Part shown: one piece after another, positions 7,571 to 13,779 of the stretch
Numbering within the stretch: position 1 is the stretch's first letter
Layout: each line of letters begins with the position of its first letter
Assembly: GCA_040757695.1 (NCBI GenBank)
Contig: JBFLWK010000018.1
Span: forward strand, 1-35,562
Reading direction: 5' to 3'
Source of the DNA: Elusimicrobiota bacterium
Lineage (GTDB): Bacteria > Elusimicrobiota > UBA8919
DNA length: 35,562 nucleotides
Position numbers and translations under genes: made by a program
Notes under the pieces: generated by a model
Seen by the model: only the letters and a program-made list of their open reading frames with translations
Databases searched by the model: none
Told to the model about the DNA's origin: nothing

Positions 7571-9699
7571 ATATAATTTTTCTTTTATCGTTATGCCTGT
7601 ATCTTCTGACATTGTGTCCGACGGTCTATGTCGGTGATAGCGGCGAGTTCGCAACTGCTGCGTATACTTTAGGAATTACTCATCCACCTGGTTATCCGCT
7701 GTATGTCTTGTTAGGCAAAATTTTTACAGTAATTATTCCATTTGGTAATATCGCATATCGCGTAAATTTAATGAGCGCATTTTTTGGCGCTTTAACCTGT
7801 TGCCTTGTGTATCTAATAACAAAAGATATGAGATATGAGATAGGAGATAGGAGTAAAGACAGAACTCCCATCTCTTATCTCCCATCTCTTATCTGTGCGT
7901 TAGCACTTGCTTTTTCCAAGACATTCTGGGCACAGGCAGTTGTTGCAGAAATATATACATTGAATGCATTCTTTGTTGTTTTACTTATTTATCTATCTAT
8001 CTATCCATCTAACCATCTAGCCATCTATCTTTTTTCGTTTATTGCTGGTATCGGAATTGCAGGGCATTATATTACCGGATTGGTATTGCCTGCTTTTTTG
8101 GTTTTATACTGGCAGGATTTGTTTTATAAAAAGAGTTTTTGGAAACGATTTTTTACCGCTTCTATATTCTTACTGTGTGGCTTAACCATAATGTTTTTTA
8201 TGCCTGTTCGTTCTACAGCGCAGCCGTTTATGGACTGGGGTGATACTGAAATTTTTAGTAATTTTGTCGCACAGATAAGAAGAGTACAGTATAAAACATT
8301 TGAATTCGGTCAGACGGTAACACTATTGACAAAAATCCAGTTTGCAAAACATTTTCTGAAACTTGCTGGAGAGCAGTTCACATTTTTTTTGTTGCCTTTT
8401 GTAATTTTGGGCTTGGTAAGTTTATGGAAATCAGCAAAAAAAATTTGTATTTTTACTGGCGCCTTATTTTTAACAAACAGTTTAGGGTTGATTTTGTTAT
8501 TAAAATTCCAGTTCAATCCGCAACAGGCATCTGTGGTTGAGGTATATTTTTTACCAGCATACACGATAATGGCAGTTTGGTTGTATTTTGGGATTTTATA
8601 TCTCACAAAATATGTTAAGCCCGTTTTTCTTCTGCCTGCTATTGTTTTACCGCTTATATCAAACTTTAGTTACAACAACAAACGAAATAATTTTATCGCT
8701 TTTGATTATTCATCAAATATTTTGAAATCACTTCCTGAAAGCTCGCATTTTTTTTCGTCAGGCGATAACCAGATGTTCCTTCTGTCATACCAGCAATGGT
8801 GTTTAAAAAAACGGAAGGATGTGAACTGTTATACCGATACCGGTCTCTTATTCAAGAATGTTTTTGGTGACGATTTTTTTCAACTTACAAAAGAACAGAA
8901 ACGAGAAAGACGCGAATATATCCAGCGAGAACTATTAAAGCAGTCAAGACCTGTTTGTTTTTCGCTCGGTAGCAGTTTTTCTAACTTAAAAGATGTAAAA
9001 CACGAAATTAACGGAATAGTTTTCAGGGCAAAACTGTTGACGCAAAATTACAGTATGTGGAATTTTTATACTATCCGTGAAATAGATAACAAAAATTTTT
9101 TGGCTGAATATCTTTTAAGAGATATTGCAGCACAGTATCATTATTTTCTTGCAGAAAATTATTTTTTAACTAAAAATAATGCTATGATGCTGAAAGAATT
9201 TGATAATGCTGTAGATATAGGCGGTGATGTAGAATGGGTATATAATAATATCGGTATTGCACTGAAAGAAAAGGGGTTTATTGACGATGCAACCAAAAAA
9301 TTCAAAAAAGGAATTGAAACAAATCCATTTGATGAGAACATAAAAGTAAATCTGGCTTTTATCTATTTGGAATCGGGCTATAAAAAATTTCAGTCAGAAA
9401 AATATAATGAAGCAATTGAACTTTATAAAGAATCATCATCCATAAGTCCTAATATGCCAGAGCCATATTGCTACATTGGCGTTGTTTATGAACGGCTAAA
9501 CAAAGATGAACTTGCAATCTCTGAATATAAAAAAGCAATTTCGTTAAAATATGATTATGTAGATGCACATTACAACCTCGGTGTGGTTTACTGGAAACTC
9601 AAAAACTGGGCAGGCGTAATATCCGAATTTGAGACGGTATTGCAACTGAATCCCAACCACCAGCAGGCAAAAAAATATCTGGCAATGTTAAAGAAATGA
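7567..9699 (+). CDS. DUF2723 GT-C-like membrane protein with C-terminal TPRs (paralogue A)
   Basis: A polytopic protein of 710 residues with the DUF2723 hallmarks DSGE (24-27, in the first periplasmic loop, where GT-C enzymes keep an acidic catalytic residue) and HPPGYPLY. The family resembles protein O-mannosyltransferases (TMEM260-like), so membrane sugar transfer from a lipid-linked donor is inferred, not shown. TPR repeats fill about 540-710. ATG 7567, overlapping the upstream stop as ATGA, is preferred to in-frame GTG 7537. An inverted heptamer cassette encodes about residues 87-109, and a CTATCTAT-type array lies in the second loop (7985-8030). The third loop, unlike those of B and C, is ordinary sequence. 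Confidence 0.85.
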   Translation: MNIIFLLSLCLYLLTLCPTVYVGDSGEFATAAYTLGITHPPGYPLYVLLGKIFTVIIPFGNIAYRVNLMSAFFGALTCCLVYLITKDMRYEIGDRSKDRTPISYLPSLICALALAFSKTFWAQAVVAEIYTLNAFFVVLLIYLSIYPSNHLAIYLFSFIAGIGIAGHYITGLVLPAFLVLYWQDLFYKKSFWKRFFTASIFLLCGLTIMFFMPVRSTAQPFMDWGDTEIFSNFVAQIRRVQYKTFEFGQTVTLLTKIQFAKHFLKLAGEQFTFFLLPFVILGLVSLWKSAKKICIFTGALFLTNSLGLILLLKFQFNPQQASVVEVYFLPAYTIMAVWLYFGILYLTKYVKPVFLLPAIVLPLISNFSYNNKRNNFIAFDYSSNILKSLPESSHFFSSGDNQMFLLSYQQWCLKKRKDVNCYTDTGLLFKNVFGDDFFQLTKEQKRERREYIQRELLKQSRPVCFSLGSSFSNLKDVKHEINGIVFRAKLLTQNYSMWNFYTIREIDNKNFLAEYLLRDIAAQYHYFLAENYFLTKNNAMMLKEFDNAVDIGGDVEWVYNNIGIALKEKGFIDDATKKFKKGIETNPFDENIKVNLAFIYLESGYKKFQSEKYNEAIELYKESSSISPNMPEPYCYIGVVYERLNKDELAISEYKKAISLKYDYVDAHYNLGVVYWKLKNWAGVISEFETVLQLNPNHQQAKKYLAMLKK
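7678..7800 (+). repeat. Near-identical 123-bp island, paralogue A copy
   Basis: This segment, encoding HPPGYPLY through FFGALTC, recurs at 9807-9929 and 11692-11814 with no indel. By eye A differs from C at about 10 positions and B from C at about 4, while flanking sequence is clearly more diverged. Recent gene conversion or very strong constraint could explain it. Confidence 0.8.
7825..7893. repeat. Inverted heptamer cassette in paralogue A loop
   Basis: Left: GATATGA, GATATGA, GATAGGA, GATAGGA (7825-7852). Right: TCCCATC, TCTTATC, TCCCATC, TCTTATC (7866-7893). The arms match as reverse complements at about 24 of 29 positions. The cassette is in frame and encodes a charged stretch (RYEIGDRSKDR) followed by a hydrophobic one (PISYLPSLI) at a loop-to-membrane boundary. 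Confidence 0.92.
7985..8030. repeat. CTATCTAT/CTAACCAT-type octamer array
   Basis: Successive 8-nt words CTATCTAT, CTATCCAT, CTAACCAT, CTAGCCAT, CTATCTTT run in frame through the second loop of paralogue A (YLSIYPSNHLAIYL). There is no purine-rich partner array. The matching place in paralogue B holds CCTACAC x4. Confidence 0.8.
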
Positions 9700-11393
9700 T
9701 AATTACTTTTTTTGTCAGTTTTGGAATATATTTAATAACATCCTGTCCGACGGTATATTCAGGTGATAGCGGTGAACTTACAACTGCGTGTAATGTTTTA
9801 GGCATTGCTCATCCGCCTGGCTATCCGCTGTATGTTCTGTTAGGCAAAATTTTTACAGTAGTTATTCCGTTTGGTAATATCGCATACCGTATCAATTTGA
9901 TGAGCACATTTTTTGGCGCTTTAACTTGTGGAGTTGTATATTTGATACTACAAAAAATGGTAGACGGTAAACGTGAGACGGTAGACGGAAAACCATTTAC
10001 CTTTTACCTTTTACCTTCTACCGCTGCTTTTTGTCTGGCATTTTCAAATCCGCTCTGGTCGCAATCAACCATTGCAGAGGTTTATACTTTGAATGCTTTT
10101 TTTGTTGCATTGCTAATTTATCTTTTCCTACACCCTACACCCTACACCCTACACCCTGCCTTTCTATTCGGACTGGGGCTCGGTGACCACCATACACTTG
10201 TGCTTTTGATTCCCGGAATTGTGTATTGGATAGTAAAGAATATGAGATATGAGATAAGAGATAAGAGTAAGAAGTCATCTCTAATCTCTAATCTCTTATC
10301 TCTTATCTGCTTTTTTTTGCTGGGTTTTTCTGTATATCTCTACCTTCTACTTCGTTCGCAACAGAATCCAATTGCTGATTGGGACAACCCGGAAAATCTT
10401 ACAAATTTTTTTAGAGTTGTGTTCAGAACCGGTTATGGTGGTGTTTTACATCTTGAAGAAAAAGGCGGGTTCTTGAGCCGACCGATGAGTTTATTCATTC
10501 AGCAAATATTGGAATTTATTAGAAACTTTATAAAATCATTCACAATTTTTGGTTTTCTTGTTGGTATTTTAGGAATTTTTGTGAATTACAAACAAGCTAA
10601 AAAATCTTTTTGGTTTTTAGTTCTTGTTTTTAGTTTTGTCGGTCCATTTTTTATATTTTTAGCAAATAAGCCCGTAGATATTTATACACGCGATTTGTTA
10701 GAACCATTTTATATTCCATCAACGCTTGTATTTACAATCTGGCTTGGTTCTGGCATAATTTTTATAGTTAAAAAAACCAGATTTAGTTATCTGCTTATAT
10801 TGGCGATTTTGGTTTTTCAACTCCGAACAAATTTCGCTGAAAATAATTTAAGAAACAATTTTTTATCTTTTGATTTTGGAAAAAATATATTGAATACAGT
10901 AAAAAATAATTCATTGCTTTTTTTAGATAAAGCAGACGAGTCTGTTTTTATCCTCGCATACCAAAAAATCGTTGAAAACCGAAAACCATTGGTTAAGATT
11001 TACGATTGTAATGCAAGTGTTTTTCCGAATATTTACGGCGATAGATATTTTTGGATAAAGGGCAAAGAACGGACTGCGGTTCGGTTGCCGGTTGAGCGAA
11101 AAATGATTTTAGAAAGTAAGAAAAATGTATATTACCATGCTGGAAACCTAAATTATTTTGCAGATATGAAATTTTCTAAAACAGGGCTTTTATATTTGTT
11201 AACCGAAAAACTGCCGCCAATACTGGTTGAAGATATATATGTTTTGCGTCAGCAAAATCTCAGACATCGCGATAAAATTATTGCTTATTCGTTCTATGTA
11301 TCCATCGGCGATTATTATCTTGAAACAAACCGACCGAATTCAGCAAATACAATGTATGAGAAAGCCAATAAAATCTTTACTGAATTAAAGTAA
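9696..11393 (+). CDS. DUF2723 GT-C-like membrane protein (paralogue B, without full TPR domain)
   Basis: A 565-residue DUF2723 paralogue with DSGE (24-27) and HPPGYPLY. About ten membrane segments are followed by a short periplasmic-type tail. It ends in one TPR-like helix pair (GDYYLETNRPNSANTMYEKANKIF) where A and C carry several TPRs. Three repeat arrays are in frame: inverted heptamers at 9959-10022, CCTACAC x4 at 10127-10157 and inverted heptamers at 10240-10308. All fall in predicted loops or at membrane-helix starts. The start overlaps the stop of A (ATGA). The glycosyltransferase role is inferred from the family only. Confidence 0.85.
   Translation: MIITFFVSFGIYLITSCPTVYSGDSGELTTACNVLGIAHPPGYPLYVLLGKIFTVVIPFGNIAYRINLMSTFFGALTCGVVYLILQKMVDGKRETVDGKPFTFYLLPSTAAFCLAFSNPLWSQSTIAEVYTLNAFFVALLIYLFLHPTPYTLHPAFLFGLGLGDHHTLVLLIPGIVYWIVKNMRYEIRDKSKKSSLISNLLSLICFFLLGFSVYLYLLLRSQQNPIADWDNPENLTNFFRVVFRTGYGGVLHLEEKGGFLSRPMSLFIQQILEFIRNFIKSFTIFGFLVGILGIFVNYKQAKKSFWFLVLVFSFVGPFFIFLANKPVDIYTRDLLEPFYIPSTLVFTIWLGSGIIFIVKKTRFSYLLILAILVFQLRTNFAENNLRNNFLSFDFGKNILNTVKNNSLLFLDKADESVFILAYQKIVENRKPLVKIYDCNASVFPNIYGDRYFWIKGKERTAVRLPVERKMILESKKNVYYHAGNLNYFADMKFSKTGLLYLLTEKLPPILVEDIYVLRQQNLRHRDKIIAYSFYVSIGDYYLETNRPNSANTMYEKANKIFTELK
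9807..9929 (+). repeat. Near-identical 123-bp island, paralogue B copy
   Basis: About 97% identical by eye to 11692-11814 (roughly 4 differences in 123), whereas sequence just upstream is clearly diverged (GDSGELTTAC in B, RDAGEMASVC in C). Similarity falls off again just before the repeat cassette in each gene. Confidence 0.82.
9959..10022. repeat. Inverted heptamer cassette in paralogue B, first loop
   Basis: Left: GGTAGAC, GGTAAAC, GTGAGAC, GGTAGAC (9959-9986). Right: ATTTACC, TTTTACC, TTTTACC, TTCTACC (9995-10022). It occupies the same loop as 7825-7893 in A and 11842-11920 in C but uses an unrelated word. It encodes MVDGKRETVDGK followed by PFTFYLLPST. Confidence 0.92.
10127..10157. repeat. 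CCTACAC x4 heptamer array
   Basis: Four exact copies of CCTACAC plus CCT, in frame in the second loop of paralogue B (LHPTPYTLHPA). No inverted partner lies nearby. It looks telomere-like but is four copies inside a gene. Confidence 0.95.
10240..10308. repeat. Inverted heptamer cassette in paralogue B, third loop
   Basis: Left: ATATGAG twice, ATAAGAG twice (10240-10267). Right: TCTCTAA twice, TCTCTTA twice plus TCT (10278-10308). The word family is close to that in paralogue A loop 1, so related words occupy different loops in different genes. It encodes MRYEIRDKSKK followed by SSLISNLLSLI. Confidence 0.93.
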
Positions 11394-11412
11394 CGGTGAT
11401 TAAAAATCACCG
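11394..11412. repeat. Hairpin after paralogue B
   Basis: Perfect 8-bp stem CGGTGATT-aaa-AATCACCG starting at the base after the stop codon. No T-tract follows, so it is a poor intrinsic terminator and better grouped with the other hairpin repeats. Confidence 0.7.
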
Positions 11413-11416
11413 ACTG

Positions 11417-11444
11417 TTTGCTATTCGCTATTTGCTATTCGCTA
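11417..11444. repeat. TTYGCTA x4 heptamer array
   Basis: TTTGCTA, TTCGCTA, TTTGCTA, TTCGCTA: four 7-nt words in 28 bases between genes. The alternating two-word pattern is also seen in the right arm of the paralogue A cassette. Confidence 0.9.
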
Positions 11445-11446
11445 AC

Positions 11447-11506
11447 ATTCTACGATGCTTTAGCATCGGTTTGCTGTTTTTAACCGAAACTAAAGTTTCG
11501 TAGAAT
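11447..11506. repeat. Nested hairpin element, copy 1
   Basis: Outer arms ATTCTACGA (11447-11455) and TCGTAGAAT (11498-11506) enclose two perfect hairpins: GATGCT-tt-AGCATC (11454-11467) and CGAAACT-aa-AGTTTCG (11485-11500). CGGTT/AACCG lies between them. A second copy with the same plan and compensating changes is at 21629-21748. A separate ACAGGAT/ATCCTGT pair (11523-11550) lies downstream. Confidence 0.85.
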
Positions 11507-11574
11507 AAGTGGACTCTATTTTACAGGATAAAAACAGAAGTTAATCCTGTCAAAAACGGGTTTCAGGGAATTTT

Positions 11575-13779
11575 ATGTTTTATTTTTTAATACTTACAAT
11601 TTTTGGGATATTTACATATACTGCTTTTCCGTCGGTTGCTGTCTATCGTGATGCTGGCGAAATGGCATCCGTCTGTTACACTTTTGGTATCGCTCATCCG
11701 CCTGGCTATCCGCTGTATGTCTTGTTAGGCAAAATTTTTACAGTAATTATTCCGTTTGGTAATATCGCATACCGTATCAATTTGATGAGCACATTTTTTG
11801 GCGCTTTAACCTGTTCTATTGTGTATCTGATAGTTAGGGACAAAGGGACGTGGGACAGCGAGACAGAGGGACGGCGAGACGCAAAAAACTCTGTGCATCT
11901 GTCCCTCTGTGCCTCCGTGGTTGCTTTATCCCTGGCTTTTTCTAAGATATTCTGGTCTGTTTCACTTGTTGCAGAAATGTATACTGTAAATACATTCTTT
12001 ATTACAATAATAATCTACACAATGACAAAGATACGAGATACTTCATATCTCCTATCTCATATCTCATATCTGAATTTATCTGCTTTTCTATTCGGACTGG
12101 CTATGGGAAATCGTATTGATATTGTCTTGATTGCACCGGGAATTTTGTATCTGATAATCAGGGACGGAGGGACGAGGGACAGAGGGACGGAGAAACGGAG
12201 GGACGCAAAAAACTCTGTGCCTCTGTCACTCTGTGCCTCTGTGGCTGCCTTTCTTCTTGGTTTTTCTATCTACCTTTTTCTGCCTGTCAGGTCAAAAACA
12301 CAGCCAGTGCTCGACTGGAACAAACCAGATAATGTTCAGGCACTGGTTAATACAATCACCAGAAAAACACATGGCAAAACACTTGACTTAATTTCAACAA
12401 GATATTCAATCAGTGATGTTTTATCGTCTGAAATAAATGTTTATCTCAAAAGAACCTATAAACTATTTACAGTAGCAGGTATTCCATTTATGTTTTTAGG
12501 ATTTTTAGATTTGTACAAAAAAAACAGAAATTTTTTGCTCTCAACATCTCTGATTTATTTTATTGCAGGACCTGTTTTTATAGCAATCGCAAAAATGCCA
12601 CCTAATCCACATGCACTTGCGATTATGGAACCGCATTATCTAATTTCTGATTTGATGCTTACGATTTGGTTTGGTTATGGGATATATTACATTTCAGCAA
12701 AATTCCAAAAATTTATATTATTATTTTTAATAATCCCAATTAGTTTGTTTGTATTAAATTATCGGGCTCAAAATATGCGGTTCAATTTTGTTGCCTATGA
12801 TTTTGCAAGAAATGTATTCCGGTCGCTGCCTGAAAATTCAATAATTATCTCCCGTGAAGATATTCAGGTTTTTTCTCAATGGTATTTACAGTTTGTAGAA
12901 AAAAAACGGGCTGATATTGCCGTTATCGCAAAAGGACTCGCAGGTAGTTTATGGTTTCAGGAGACACTAAAAAAATATAAAAATACAACTGTTATATCAC
13001 TGGCTAATCCTGAAACATTCACGCAATTTTATGCAATGAACAAAAACAGAAACATTTATTTTACAAATGATGTTGAAGATTACGAGATGCTTGGTACCAA
13101 ATTTTTTAGTTATCCCTACTGGCTGGTATTTAATATCAAGGACAAAAAAATATCTGGATATACAGGGCTTGATTTTGGCGAGATTTATATCATAAGAAAA
13201 CTTTTAAAATCTGAACTATATCCAGATTTCTTTTCGCAAAAAATTGTTACACAATATGCCGATTCGCTTTTTAGAACCGGTATGTTTTTTATGAAACAAA
13301 ATAAAATTAATGATGCGATAACCAATTTTGAAAAAGCGATTCTGCTGAAACCTGATATGCCTGCTGTATATTTCAATCTCGGCTGGATTTACTGGAATAT
13401 GAATAATTTTGAGAAAACAGAGTACTATTATAAACAGTCAATAAAGTTTTATGCCAAAATGCATAAAGATGCATTAGCGTATAAATCATTTCCGGAAGTT
13501 GTTTCGTCAATAATTTCCGACTGGGTTATTGTTCATAATAATCTCGGTACAGTTTATGAAAAACAAAATAAATTCAATGATGCAATCTCAGAATATCAAA
13601 AAGCAGTTCAGATTAAACCCGATTATGCAGATGCACATTACAATATGGCAGTTGCATACTGGCAATTACAAAACTGGCGAAAAGTTGTTGAAGAACTTGA
13701 AAAAGTATTACAAATAAATCCAAATCATACTGAAGCCCAAAAATATCTGTTTATAGCACGCAGAAACGCAGGATTATGA
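11575..13779 (+). CDS. DUF2723 GT-C-like membrane protein with C-terminal TPRs (paralogue C)
   Basis: A 734-residue paralogue of A and B. The acidic motif is DAGE (26-29) rather than DSGE, then HPPGYPLY. About ten membrane segments precede TPR repeats over roughly the last 190 residues. The final TPRs closely resemble those of A (PDYADAHYNMAVAYW against YDYVDAHYNLGVVYW). AGGG precedes the ATG at a workable distance. Three repeat cassettes are in frame (11842-11920, 12030-12073, 12161-12244). The first and third have almost the same sequence and the same reading frame. Function inferred as lipid-linked sugar transfer to exported protein; the substrate is unknown. Confidence 0.85.
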   Translation: MFYFLILTIFGIFTYTAFPSVAVYRDAGEMASVCYTFGIAHPPGYPLYVLLGKIFTVIIPFGNIAYRINLMSTFFGALTCSIVYLIVRDKGTWDSETEGRRDAKNSVHLSLCASVVALSLAFSKIFWSVSLVAEMYTVNTFFITIIIYTMTKIRDTSYLLSHISYLNLSAFLFGLAMGNRIDIVLIAPGILYLIIRDGGTRDRGTEKRRDAKNSVPLSLCASVAAFLLGFSIYLFLPVRSKTQPVLDWNKPDNVQALVNTITRKTHGKTLDLISTRYSISDVLSSEINVYLKRTYKLFTVAGIPFMFLGFLDLYKKNRNFLLSTSLIYFIAGPVFIAIAKMPPNPHALAIMEPHYLISDLMLTIWFGYGIYYISAKFQKFILLFLIIPISLFVLNYRAQNMRFNFVAYDFARNVFRSLPENSIIISREDIQVFSQWYLQFVEKKRADIAVIAKGLAGSLWFQETLKKYKNTTVISLANPETFTQFYAMNKNRNIYFTNDVEDYEMLGTKFFSYPYWLVFNIKDKKISGYTGLDFGEIYIIRKLLKSELYPDFFSQKIVTQYADSLFRTGMFFMKQNKINDAITNFEKAILLKPDMPAVYFNLGWIYWNMNNFEKTEYYYKQSIKFYAKMHKDALAYKSFPEVVSSIISDWVIVHNNLGTVYEKQNKFNDAISEYQKAVQIKPDYADAHYNMAVAYWQLQNWRKVVEELEKVLQINPNHTEAQKYLFIARRNAGL
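11692..11814 (+). repeat. Near-identical 123-bp island, paralogue C copy
   Basis: Third copy of the island that encodes HPPGYPLYVLLGKIF onward; closest to the copy in B. Confidence 0.82.
11842..11920. repeat. Inverted octamer cassette in paralogue C, first loop
   Basis: Left: AAAGGGAC, GTGGGAC, AGCGAGAC, AGAGGGAC, GGCGAGAC (11842-11880). Right: CTCTGTGC, ATCTGTCC, CTCTGTGC, CTCCGTGG (11889-11920). CAGAGGGAC (11864-11872) pairs exactly with GTCCCTCTG (11901-11909). It encodes a charged part (RDKGTWDSETEGRRDAK), then NSVHLSLCASVV. Confidence 0.92.
12030..12073. repeat. Heptamer cassette in paralogue C, second loop
   Basis: A short left part GATACGAGATA (12030-12040), then TATCTCC, TATCTCA, TATCTCA, TATCTGA (12046-12073). 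It encodes KIRDTSYLLSHISYL, again charged then hydrophobic. Confidence 0.85.
12161..12244. repeat. Inverted octamer cassette in paralogue C, third loop
   Basis: Left: GGGAC, GGAGGGAC, GAGGGAC, AGAGGGAC, GGAGAAAC, GGAGGGAC (12161-12204). Right: CTCTGTGC, CTCTGTCA, CTCTGTGC, CTCTGTGG (12213-12244). The last 50 bases match 11871-11920 at about 44 positions by eye and are read in the same frame (RRDAKNSV.LSLCASV). Confidence 0.92.

Noticed and set aside
10127-10157. CCTACAC x4 as a telomere-like end
   Set aside because: It is internal to an intact gene and is one of many unrelated words with the same copy number.
11394-11412. Intrinsic terminator after paralogue B
   Set aside because: The stem is perfect but there is no T-tract; it fits the hairpin repeat class better.
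7825-12244. Repeat arrays as CRISPR
   Set aside because: Units are 7-11 nt and contiguous, with no unique spacers of constant length and no cas genes.
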